Source: JANMZO01 sp963763135
GTDB taxonomy: Bacteria; Actinomycetota; Acidimicrobiia; Acidimicrobiales; JANYDT01
DNA length: 64,000 bases
Assembly: GCA_963763135.1 (NCBI GenBank)
Contig: CAVXNJ010000002.1
Span: 496,001-560,000, forward strand
Direction of reading: 5' to 3'
The notes below the pieces were generated by a model, which searched no databases, had not been told where the DNA came from, and worked only from the letters and a program-made list of their open reading frames with translations. Position numbers and translations under genes: made by a program. Below are positions 15,667 to 24,237 of the stretch, in pieces; the stretch's first letter is position 1; each line of letters opens with the position of its first letter.

Positions 15667-18600
15667 TCATTGGCCCCGCTGCGCACCCTCGCAGAATGCG
15701 CCGAAGTCGCAGTGGTCGCACCATGGACCCGGCGCCGGATCGAATCGACGGTTGCCGATGGCCTCGATCGCGGCCGTGACCCGAGAGAGTGCCGACGCCG
15801 CTTCAGCGGCGCTCCAGCGCCGACTGCGGTACTGAGGTCCCTCGGAGCCGCCGAGATAACAGGCGGTCACGGTGATCTGCTCGGGTTTGAATCCGAGGAC
15901 CTGCACTGCGACCAGCCCGTAGACGTCGAGTTGCATCGTCGTCGGATCGTCATTGGGGAGCATGAGGCGATCGGTATCGAGCACCGAGCCGTCGTCCAGT
16001 CCGTCGGTCGATTGGACCATCACCGCCGCCGGAGCCAGCCCGGTCTTGAAATCGACGATCTCGATGGTTGTCGTATCGGGGCCGGGCGACGAGGATTCCC
16101 GTTGGGCTGGCCGTTGGTCCGTGTAGATCGCGTCGATCCGGCCGCCGATGGTACGGCCCGCGAGTCCAAGCGTGAAGGGCAGCTCGACGTGGCGCGGCTG
16201 GCGGCCGGCGTATCGAGAAAGCGAGAACCCACGTTGAGCCTGGGGACCGCGGGGGAGTGGGCGGCGCGGCCCTCGGGGGTCTCCGGTGATGTCGACGAGC
16301 TGCACTTCGTTGTCATCGACCCCAGCCCATAGCGGCGCGTCAGCGGGCGATCGGACCGAAAACTCATCGCTGCCGGCCGTGTTGGGCTGACCGTCGAGAT
16401 CCGTGAGCGTGAGTTGGCCGTTCGCCTGTCGCTCGATCCATCGGTGTACCTCGGACCCTATCCGCGCCGCATCCGATGAACGACGGGGAAGCGGCCGAAT
16501 CGTCGTCCAGTAGAAACGCCTTGGGCAGCGGCGGTACGTGGCGAGCGAGGTCGTCGCAAACGAAACCGGCAGCGGTTCAGGTGAGGTCTTCGGCCGGACG
16601 CTTCCGACCTCGCTGAGGAACAGGGCTCCCTGATCGGCGACAGTCAGCTTCGACCCCTTCGAGTTCTTTGCGGATGAGCCGCGCTTGGTCCCGCTCGTGG
16701 GTGCGGCGACCCGGCGTTGAGAACTAGGCGACGGATCGCCGTTCGGACCTGAGGTTTTCGATGACTTCGTCGGGGTGGCCGGGTCGACAGTGTCGTCTGG
16801 GGTGGCGTGCTCCGAGCCAGGACCATGACTTCCCGACGCAGCAGTCTGGGCGAGATAGCGGGCGTGCCGTCGCTCCATCTCGGCAATCTGGGGGTCGGAC
16901 GCTCCCGGGTCTGATCGATTCGATTCGGTCACGGGCGGATCCGCCTCTCCCAACATGTCGTAAAAGGGTCCGATGCCTTGAGGCTGCATAACGCCCGCGT
17001 ACCAATGGGCGGCACTGAAGATGAGGCGGGTTTTTGCTCTGGTGGTGGCCACATAGAACAGACGTTTCTCTTCGCGGTCCCGTTCGAGGTCAGCTTCAGA
17101 TTTCGGCTTGTCGAGCTCCGCCTTGCTGTGGAGCCGCGGAGGTTTCGGATCGGCGTCGCCCTTCAGCCACGGGGGAAGCGCCGAACCCTGCGTGACGCCG
17201 TTTTCCCCGGAGCGCCCATCGGGGAAGATCTTGCTGAGCGAACGCGCTCGGCCCGCAAGGCCCGGAACGAACACGGTTTCGAACTCGAGACCCTTCGCCT
17301 GATGGATCGTCATGATCTGCACCGCGTCGACCTGGGTTCCGACGGCTTCGGGCAGGTCATCTTCGGACTCCGCGATCAGCTGGAGGTACTCGAGGAACTC
17401 GAGTAGCGACCGTTGCCCGAAAGTCGCGCCCCGTTTACCGAGCGGAAGCGCGACAAACCGCTCCGCCAGGTCAAGAAAACGAACCAGGTTTTCCGCGCCC
17501 CGGGCGCTCACCCGTTGCCACGCTCCGGTGCGGTCGAGCACCCGCTCGATCAGGTCCGCGATCGGCAGGCGGGCTTTGGCGTCAGCCAGCTCGCGCCGGA
17601 TCACATCGAAGGCGTGGAGCCGCGTCCACGCCTCGGTCGACAGATCGGGGACTTCGGCCAGCGCGTCGATGGCCAACTGCAGATCGAGCCGGTCGTGGAC
17701 CTCCTCGCCTGTCAACGCTGCCCGTTCGCGGGCTCGGGCGGCGTTGACCCGGGCCTCGCGAGCCAGGGCGGCGATGTCACGCATCCCCAAGCGATAGGGC
17801 TCGCCCCGAAGTATGCGCAGCAGCGCGACGGAAGAATCGGGTGGCGTCAAGGCGTCGGTAGATGCTGATGGTTTCGGAATGTCGGGAACCACGTACGGCA
17901 GTGCGGGGACGTGGACGTCATCAACAGACGCCTCGGCGGTCGCCACGACTTCCAGCCAGGCAACCAGATCCACGATCTCGGGTCGGTTTAACAGGCCGCC
18001 GAGGCCGACCACTTCGACGGGAACGCCCGCAGAGATCAATGCTTCGGAGATGGTCGGGATCAGGCGTCGTTTGCGGCAGAGAATCGCCATGTCAGCCCAA
18101 GGCTGCCCCCGACGATTCATCTCCACGCATTTCTCCGCGATGCGTCGGGCTTCGTCGAAGTCATCGGTGGCCACGAATCGTTCAACTTTCGCGGCAGGTA
18201 TCGCTCCACTGGCCTCGAGTTGCTTCGGTCTTGCGTTGTCGACCTGCGATTGAATGTGGCGAGCCAGACGGACGACTTCCGGACCGGACCTGTGGTTGGT
18301 CTCCAACCGCACCTCGGTTGCATCCGGGAAGTGCGCGTGGAACTCCAGGAGGTTGCGGATGTGCGCACCCCGGAAGGCGTAAATCGATTGCATGTCGTCG
18401 CCCACCGCTGTGAGCTCGCTGGACTCGCCGTAGAGAACCTGCATGAGGCGTCGTTGGGCGTAGTTCGTATCCTGGTATTCGTCGAGAAGCGCCACCGGAC
18501 ACGTGGACCTGAGCGATTCGGCGATGTCGGGTTGTTCTTCGACGAGTTGAAGTGCCAGACGAATCTGATCGCCGAAGTCAATACAACCGGCGTCGCGCTT

Positions 18601-21600
18601 GGCCCTTTCGTATGCAGTCACCATCGCACAAAGATCAGCGCGCTTAAGAGCTGCATTCTTGACCCACTGGTGCACGAAGGGATCTCGGATGAGCCGGTGA
18701 CAATCGGCTAACAGGTCTTCTACCTCGACCACGTGATCGGCACATGACGAGGCCAGAGCGAGCGCGTCGTTGATCAACGCTGGGATGTTCCCGGTCTTGC
18801 GGTTATCAATTGTGACGTCGTCGAGGGACTCGCGAAGAAGCTGCCAAGCGCGGGCCCGGTCCAGGAGAACCGGCCTTCTCGGTAGTCCGATGCGCTCGCC
18901 GTACCGGTGAATTACCGAAGCACCGAACCCGTGGTACGTCATGATCGTGGCGTCGTTTCCGGTCCCGAGCTCGTGGGCAACGCGAGATCGAAGGTGACCG
19001 GCCGCCTTGTTGGAAAACGTCAATCCAAGGATCTGATCCGGCCGCCAGCCGCGTTCCCGCACCAGGTGAACGATTCGCTTGGCGATAACGGTCGTCTTTC
19101 CTGATCCCGCACCTGCGACTATGAGCAGCGGCGAGCCCTCGTGCACGATCGCCCGTTGCTGCTCGGGTAGCGGTTGAAAGAGTTCGGTACGTGGCTCGCC
19201 TGCTCGTGGATCGCTGGCTTTCGTCCCGGGATCGATCGCAACGTCGAGCGCATCGAACAGCGACGGCATCCGCTTCGGATCATCGCTTTCGCCACCCGAA
19301 AGGTCGGCGACGGTCGCGGTTCCCCTGGCCGGCAAGCGGCCATCGGGTCGAAGGCTCGCTTTCAACCGTGTTGGTCGTGGCTCGTGAAGCGACTCAATGG
19401 TGCGGCCCTCGGGTTGAAGGGGGCAGAGCCGTTTGAAATTGCAGTAGTCGCATGATGCTGCGACCGACGGTGCGAAGTTCTCCGTGAGGATCGCGTCAGC
19501 GGTGGAAAGTATGCGCGCCTTGGTATGTTCCTCGTGATCGTCGGTGACCGGTTGCTTCACGTCGGCATTCACCGGGAGGTAATGAAGGCGAAGGTTCTGC
19601 GGTGCACCAAACGGTTGCAGCGCGGGATCGGTGACGGCAGCGAGGTGATACGTGGCGAGTTGAAGGTTGTCGGAGTCGGTTCGGTTCTTGACCGCCGGAG
19701 CGGAGCCGGTCTTGTAGTCGACGATCTCGACCTGGCCGTCGGCATCTATAGACACGCGGTCGATCGAACCGGTCAGAGTGTGCGGACCGACCGGCACCCG
19801 AAATCGGTGCTCAACCGCAAGGACCTCCCGCAGTCGCGGAAGTTCGTTCTCGTGCCACGATTCGAGCCAGGATTCGGCCCGCTTGCGATAGTCGGCTTCC
19901 TGTGGACGGTAGGGAAACGCGGTGCGGTCCCAGTTGGCATCGAGGAGTTCGAACAATCGTCGGCGAGACTGTTCGGGCGGGACGGCCGCCGGGTTCGTGC
20001 CGACAAGGGCCAGTGTCTCCGGTGTATCGGCCGCTTCGTGTTGGAGGCGCGCAAAGGGAAGCAGAAACGCTTCAAGCGTTGCGTGCACCATGGTGCCCAC
20101 GCTCGCTGGCACACCGCCCGGCCCTCGCACGCCGGCAACGTATTGATATGCGAAGTTAAGAGGGCAATTCTCGTAGGTATCAAGGCGCGTTGCCGACAGC
20201 ATCAGCGACTGTTCCGGAAAACAGACGACGCGGTTCAGCGTCTCCGGCGTTCGCGGTTTGGCCACGGGTGCCGATGCGGCTCGAATGGCGTCGATCGGGT
20301 CCTCCCGCCACCCTTCCACGAAGCGGCTGACGAGGACCCCGGGGTCGGGCGCCGCGATTGCGACGACCGCACGGTCGGCCCGGCCGACGGTATCGTCGAA
20401 GCGTTCCCGCTGCGCCAGTATCGACTCCTGCTGTCTCAGATGCGCGGGCGGCGAGTCGGGCCGGAAGTCAAGCGGATCCCATCCGCCCTCGACGACGGGA
20501 CGAACCCGCGGCCAGCTCCCCTCCACCATCCGGGGCAGAATCAGAACGTCAAACGATCGGCCCGAGAGATCTCGGTGCGTAAGAAGCGAGACCGCGTCGA
20601 ACGTGGTCGAGTCGCTCTGCTCAACGATCTCGTTCGGGCCATCAGACGGGTCGTCGTCGTTGTCGTCGTTGTCGTCGAACGCGTCGGTGGCAACTCGATC
20701 CTCCCGGCTCTCGTCGGGACCGGCATCGTCGGCCGTCGGGGTTGTGCTGGTCGCCGGCGTGTGATGCAGCGCCGACGCCGATCGCGCCTCGTTCACGAGC
20801 TCCAAAAGCTCCACCTGCGGTGAGCGCTCAAGGCTGGTATCCGGATCGCGGTTGTTTGTTGCTGGTCGCGAACCACTTTGATCCTCGGTGGTTGTGGTGT
20901 TGCCGGTCATGGCGTCGCTGGTTCTGGCGAGGTCATGGAGGCGGTCGAGAAAAATTCGACAGCCCTCGGTGGAGTCGGTCGTGGACCGCAGAGCGTCGCG
21001 CGCTACGAACTGCTCCCAGATCGAAAAAGCCGTTTCGGCGAGCTGCCGAGCGGTAGTCGGGACAGCAATAGGTAAGCGTGCATAGTTATGTGGTCCAACT
21101 AGGTTGAGCGATCGGGCCTGCTCGAGAAACTGGTCGTCGCGAATGACACTCCAACGAACCAGATCCACAAAGCAACTCACGAGCGGATCACTCGTGATGC
21201 TTCGGCGGTTAAGGGCGAGCGGTACCGAGCGTCGCTCGGCGACCCGCCGAAGCGAATGCGTCAGTGGGTCGGTGGGCGACGGCACGACCACGGCGATATC
21301 TCGATACGCCACGCCGAGTTCGCGATAGTCGTCGATTACGGAGACGACCGCATCAGCCTCCATCGCCCTATGGCGAAGGCGGTGAAGGATCCGATCGCAT
21401 TCGTATTCATCGGGCGAGTCGGGCCGGGTCAGGGCCAGCCATTCGGCCTTCGCAAACCCGCTTCCGACGCAAAACGGGGCAAGTCGGCTGTTGCCCGCCA
21501 CCGTAAGGCTCTGAAACTCCGATGAAGCGGCCAACGATTCGACGACCGCGAGACAAACCGGGTCCATTCGATGTGCGTCGTCGACAAGCACGTGGCATCC

Positions 21601-22314
21601 GACCCATGGCCGCAAACCATCGACCTGCTCGTCGTCATTGGCCTGGATTCGGCCGAGCGCCACCTCGGCCAGCGCAGCAAGATCCGTGAGCCCGGCCGCT
21701 TCCAACGAACTGTCGACTCGACGGCCGAAGGCGATCAGCTCGGCCCAGCGCTCCTGACCCGGAGGCACCGCCGTCTGGGAGTCGAACGGCGATCCAAGAA
21801 TGGTATGTGTGCCTAGTAATAGGCCCTGGCGCCGGAGGGTGTAGAGCGTCTGGACCGCGTTGTTCCGCACCGACAGCCGTTTGAGGGCGAGACGCGAGTT
21901 GGCCCAGTGTCTGCCCAGCTGGTTCGGATCGATGCATTCGGCTTCGAGAAGCCGCTGGGCGCTCAGCTTCCAGGCCGCCGACGTGATCGACACAGGAGCA
22001 ACCTCCCCGGTCGCCACTATCGATGCGATGAGGCGGGCCACTGACGTTACGACCACCGATTGATTCGGCGCGTCGCGGGTCAGGACCTGGCCCAGCCACT
22101 CGGCATCGCCGGCGGTAGCGGCAACAACGACAACCGAGTGGCCGGCGCTGGCGAGCTCCGGAGCTGCGGTGTTTGCCGCGAGTGCGAGCGCCCGAGCAAG
22201 CAGGGCCGTGGTTCGCCCGGATCGGGTCGGACCGTCGAGCACCAACAGTGGACCCGTGTGCGCCACGGCCTGCTGCTGAGCGGGCCACAGCGGCGCCGAC
22301 GGGTCAAAATCCAT
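15667..22314 (-). CDS. adnAB: Single-chain AdnAB-type helicase-nuclease (AdnA and AdnB halves fused)
   Basis: One uninterrupted 2215-residue frame holds two UvrD-like modules, each ending in a PD-(D/E)XK nuclease with an iron-sulfur cysteine set. Module 1 (~1-1010): degenerate Walker A GPTRSGRTT (~30), LVDDAHRMD (~246), Cys in YENCPLNF (~716), nuclease EIVDYKTG (~865), CDYCNFKRLC (~958). Module 2 (~1040-2215): intact GAGSGKTT (~1070), LLDEYQDTN (~1279), YVATTRAKTRL (~1758), Cys in YRRCPRRFYW (~1930), EIVDFKTG (~2086), CDHCDFGAFC (~2205). Mycobacterial AdnA and AdnB are separate ~1050-1100-residue subunits resecting DNA double-strand ends; the order and summed length fit a fusion. The first motor looks inactive and the second active. 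A very acidic linker (DDNDDNDDD) lies in module 1. Confidence 0.88.
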   Translation of the reverse strand: MDFDPSAPLWPAQQQAVAHTGPLLVLDGPTRSGRTTALLARALALAANTAAPELASAGHSVVVVAATAGDAEWLGQVLTRDAPNQSVVVTSVARLIASIVATGEVAPVSITSAAWKLSAQRLLEAECIDPNQLGRHWANSRLALKRLSVRNNAVQTLYTLRRQGLLLGTHTILGSPFDSQTAVPPGQERWAELIAFGRRVDSSLEAAGLTDLAALAEVALGRIQANDDEQVDGLRPWVGCHVLVDDAHRMDPVCLAVVESLAASSEFQSLTVAGNSRLAPFCVGSGFAKAEWLALTRPDSPDEYECDRILHRLRHRAMEADAVVSVIDDYRELGVAYRDIAVVVPSPTDPLTHSLRRVAERRSVPLALNRRSITSDPLVSCFVDLVRWSVIRDDQFLEQARSLNLVGPHNYARLPIAVPTTARQLAETAFSIWEQFVARDALRSTTDSTEGCRIFLDRLHDLARTSDAMTGNTTTTEDQSGSRPATNNRDPDTSLERSPQVELLELVNEARSASALHHTPATSTTPTADDAGPDESREDRVATDAFDDNDDNDDDPSDGPNEIVEQSDSTTFDAVSLLTHRDLSGRSFDVLILPRMVEGSWPRVRPVVEGGWDPLDFRPDSPPAHLRQQESILAQRERFDDTVGRADRAVVAIAAPDPGVLVSRFVEGWREDPIDAIRAASAPVAKPRTPETLNRVVCFPEQSLMLSATRLDTYENCPLNFAYQYVAGVRGPGGVPASVGTMVHATLEAFLLPFARLQHEAADTPETLALVGTNPAAVPPEQSRRRLFELLDANWDRTAFPYRPQEADYRKRAESWLESWHENELPRLREVLAVEHRFRVPVGPHTLTGSIDRVSIDADGQVEIVDYKTGSAPAVKNRTDSDNLQLATYHLAAVTDPALQPFGAPQNLRLHYLPVNADVKQPVTDDHEEHTKARILSTADAILTENFAPSVAASCDYCNFKRLCPLQPEGRTIESLHEPRPTRLKASLRPDGRLPARGTATVADLSGGESDDPKRMPSLFDALDVAIDPGTKASDPRAGEPRTELFQPLPEQQRAIVHEGSPLLIVAGAGSGKTTVIAKRIVHLVRERGWRPDQILGLTFSNKAAGHLRSRVAHELGTGNDATIMTYHGFGASVIHRYGERIGLPRRPVLLDRARAWQLLRESLDDVTIDNRKTGNIPALINDALALASSCADHVVEVEDLLADCHRLIRDPFVHQWVKNAALKRADLCAMVTAYERAKRDAGCIDFGDQIRLALQLVEEQPDIAESLRSTCPVALLDEYQDTNYAQRRLMQVLYGESSELTAVGDDMQSIYAFRGAHIRNLLEFHAHFPDATEVRLETNHRSGPEVVRLARHIQSQVDNARPKQLEASGAIPAAKVERFVATDDFDEARRIAEKCVEMNRRGQPWADMAILCRKRRLIPTISEALISAGVPVEVVGLGGLLNRPEIVDLVAWLEVVATAEASVDDVHVPALPYVVPDIPKPSASTDALTPPDSSVALLRILRGEPYRLGMRDIAALAREARVNAARARERAALTGEEVHDRLDLQLAIDALAEVPDLSTEAWTRLHAFDVIRRELADAKARLPIADLIERVLDRTGAWQRVSARGAENLVRFLDLAERFVALPLGKRGATFGQRSLLEFLEYLQLIAESEDDLPEAVGTQVDAVQIMTIHQAKGLEFETVFVPGLAGRARSLSKIFPDGRSGENGVTQGSALPPWLKGDADPKPPRLHSKAELDKPKSEADLERDREEKRLFYVATTRAKTRLIFSAAHWYAGVMQPQGIGPFYDMLGEADPPVTESNRSDPGASDPQIAEMERRHARYLAQTAASGSHGPGSEHATPDDTVDPATPTKSSKTSGPNGDPSPSSQRRVAAPTSGTKRGSSAKNSKGSKLTVADQGALFLSEVGSVRPKTSPEPLPVSFATTSLATYRRCPRRFYWTTIRPLPRRSSDAARIGSEVHRWIERQANGQLTLTDLDGQPNTAGSDEFSVRSPADAPLWAGVDDNEVQLVDITGDPRGPRRPLPRGPQAQRGFSLSRYAGRQPRHVELPFTLGLAGRTIGGRIDAIYTDQRPAQRESSSPGPDTTTIEIVDFKTGLAPAAVMVQSTDGLDDGSVLDTDRLMLPNDDPTTMQLDVYGLVAVQVLGFKPEQITVTACYLGGSEGPQYRSRRWSAAEAASALSRVTAAIEAIGNRRFDPAPGPWCDHCDFGAFCEGAQRGQ

Positions 22315-22351
22315 CCCCCGAACCTAACGGGTGCCACTGACAACTTTTTAT

Positions 22352-22773
22352 TGTGGCGGGCCCCATCTGCGCAGGGCCCGCTTCGCGACCCTGCGAACCT
22401 CATGCTTCGCTTCGGGTCCCACCACGTGCGGCCTTCATCCGGTCTCGGTGGTTTCGCTCCTCATTCGCTGTATCTGCGCACGGCCCGCTTCGCGACCCTG
22501 CGGCGCTTCACTCGCACTCTCAACCCTCGCCGGGGCCGCGCTTTTGATTGTGGCGGGCCCCATCTGCGCAGGGCCCGCTTCGCGACCCTGCGAAACTCAT
22601 GCTTCGCTTCGGGTCCCACCACGTCTGGCCTTCATCCGGTCTCGGTGGTTTCGCTCCTCATTCGCTAGCGCTCACTCGCACTCTCAACCCTCGCCGGGGC
22701 CGCGCTTTTGATTGTGGCGGGCCCCATCTGCGCAGGGCCCGCTTCGCGACCCTGCGAACCTCATGCTTCGTTG
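22352..22773. repeat. Long-unit intergenic tandem repeat, about 2.4 copies
   Basis: Units beginning TGTGGCGGGCCCCATCTGCG start at 22352, 22549 and 22713 (periods 197 and 164, the second unit having an internal deletion), and the third breaks off near 22773. Each contains GGGCCCGCTTCGCGACCCTGCG, which is itself repeated within the first unit. Open frames through the array have no domain or ribosome-binding site. From 22315 to 22952 no gene is called. Confidence 0.88.
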
Positions 22774-22952
22774 GAATGTGAGCGTTTGCTTAGTTGGGGG
22801 CTGAGGAATAGCACACAAACGCTTTGGGTTGCCGCTTCCGACCTGCGGTTTGGCGTGGTCGGTCGATTGCGGCCTACGGTACGTCCTGACAGTTCCTTGT
22901 GACTGTCGACACTCTGTTCGCTATCTGTACCGTCTGACTCCTCAGGAGATCC

Positions 22953-24005
22953 ATGAAACTCAGCATCATGCTCAACTACGCCGGCGACGTGAAAACCACG
23001 GCCGACGAGCTTGGCGTCTTGGAAAAGGCCGGCCTTGACTGCGTGTGGGTCGCTGAGGCCTACAGCTTCGATGCCATCTCGATGATGGGCTATCTCGCCG
23101 CCAAGACCGAGCGGATCGAGATCGGCTCCGCCATCGTCAACGTCTACTCCCGCACCGCAACGCTGATGGCCATGACGTTCGCCGGTCTCGACTATGTGTC
23201 AGGCGGACGCATCATCTGCGGCCTTGGCGCATCGGGCCCGCAGGTCGTCGAAGGATTCCACGGCGTGCCGTACGAAAAGCCGATGCAGCGGATCAAGGAG
23301 TACATGGAGGTCTGCCGCAAGACCTGGAAGCGCGAAGTCATCGACTACCACGGGAAGACGGTCGACATCCCCCTCCCCGCTGGTCAGGGCACCGGTCTGG
23401 GCAAACCACTCAAGCTGATCAACCATCCGGTTCGCGACACGATCCCGCTCTGGTGGGCATCGCTCAAGGGGAAGAGTGTGGAGGCCACGGCCGAAGCCGC
23501 CGACGGATGGATCCCGGTGTTCTACATCCCCGAAAAGGCCGACCTGGTCTGGGGAGATGCCCTGGCTCTCGGCCGGGCCAAGCGCTCCGCCGATCTTGCG
23601 CCGTTGCAGACCCTTGCCGGCGGCAGCGTCATGATCACCGAAGACAACGACCTGATCACCAAGGTTCTCGACTCGGCGCGTCCCGGCGCGGCCCTCTACG
23701 TCGGTGGCATGGGTGCCCGCGGCAAGAACTTCTACAACGACATTATGTCCGCATACGGTTGGGAGGGCGAGGCGAAGACCATTCAAGACCTCTACCTCGA
23801 CGGAAAGAAGGCGGAGGCGGCTGCCGCGATTCCGGCTGACTACCTCTCGGCGGCCGCACTGGTCGGCCCGCTGGGGTACGTGAAAGAGCGGCTCGCCGCC
23901 TACAAAGAGGCCGGGGTAACCCACCTGCAGATGGGCCTTTCCGGCTCGCTCGAACAGCGGATTGCCACTGTCGAAACAATGCGGAAACTCGCAGACGAGA
24001 TCTAA
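22953..24005 (+). CDS. LLM-class (F420-dependent type) oxidoreductase
   Basis: A luciferase-like TIM-barrel protein of 350 residues: MKLSIMLNYAGD at the start, CVWVAEAYSFDAISMMGYLA, IEIGSAIVNVYSRTA, and SGGRIICGLGASGPQVVEGFHG, which is the F420/FMN phosphate-binding region. It most resembles the mycobacterial F420-dependent LLM enzymes that reduce or oxidise small molecules; the substrate is unknown. Cofactor choice (F420 rather than FMN) is inferred from family. The gene follows the 22.3-kb repeat array and precedes the oligopeptide ABC operon, but a 230-base gap with its own promoter-like site separates them. CAGGAG lies upstream of the ATG. Confidence 0.87.
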   Translation: MKLSIMLNYAGDVKTTADELGVLEKAGLDCVWVAEAYSFDAISMMGYLAAKTERIEIGSAIVNVYSRTATLMAMTFAGLDYVSGGRIICGLGASGPQVVEGFHGVPYEKPMQRIKEYMEVCRKTWKREVIDYHGKTVDIPLPAGQGTGLGKPLKLINHPVRDTIPLWWASLKGKSVEATAEAADGWIPVFYIPEKADLVWGDALALGRAKRSADLAPLQTLAGGSVMITEDNDLITKVLDSARPGAALYVGGMGARGKNFYNDIMSAYGWEGEAKTIQDLYLDGKKAEAAAAIPADYLSAAALVGPLGYVKERLAAYKEAGVTHLQMGLSGSLEQRIATVETMRKLADEI

Positions 24006-24108
24006 TTTTTCGGACTGATCAGTCGCTGACGTCTCGTACTGATCCTCGGCACTGGGAAAACTGTGAGACCTTGCAATCGCAAGTCGATCGGTTAGTGCAG
24101 TTCACTCC

Positions 24109-24126
24109 ACGGAAGTTAACTTCCGT
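24109..24126. promoter_or_regulatory. Perfect 18-bp palindrome upstream of the oligopeptide ABC operon
   Basis: ACGGAAGTTAACTTCCGT is its own complement and ends 2 bases before a -35-like TTGACG at 24129. Its position suggests an operator for a dimeric regulator. No regulator gene is adjacent. Confidence 0.5.
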
Positions 24127-24128
24127 GA

Positions 24129-24158
24129 TTGACGTCACATCAAAAGCCTGACTACTTT
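24129..24158 (+). promoter_or_regulatory. Putative promoter of the oligopeptide ABC operon
   Basis: TTGACG (24129-24134), an 18-base spacer and TACTTT (24153-24158) resemble a sigma-70-type promoter. Start would give a leader of about 70 bases before the ATG at 24238, which is preceded by CAGGGGGA. Confidence 0.45.
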
Positions 24159-24237
24159 GTATCCAGGAGTGGTGACTACAGTCACAGTTCGTGCGCTGAG
24201 GCCACTCCGCTTGACCCAACTCTCCAGGGGGATTTGC

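Noticed and set aside
22315..22952. Short plus-strand proteins encoded by the 22.3-kb repeat
   Set aside because: The frames repeat with the DNA unit and have no initiation signals.
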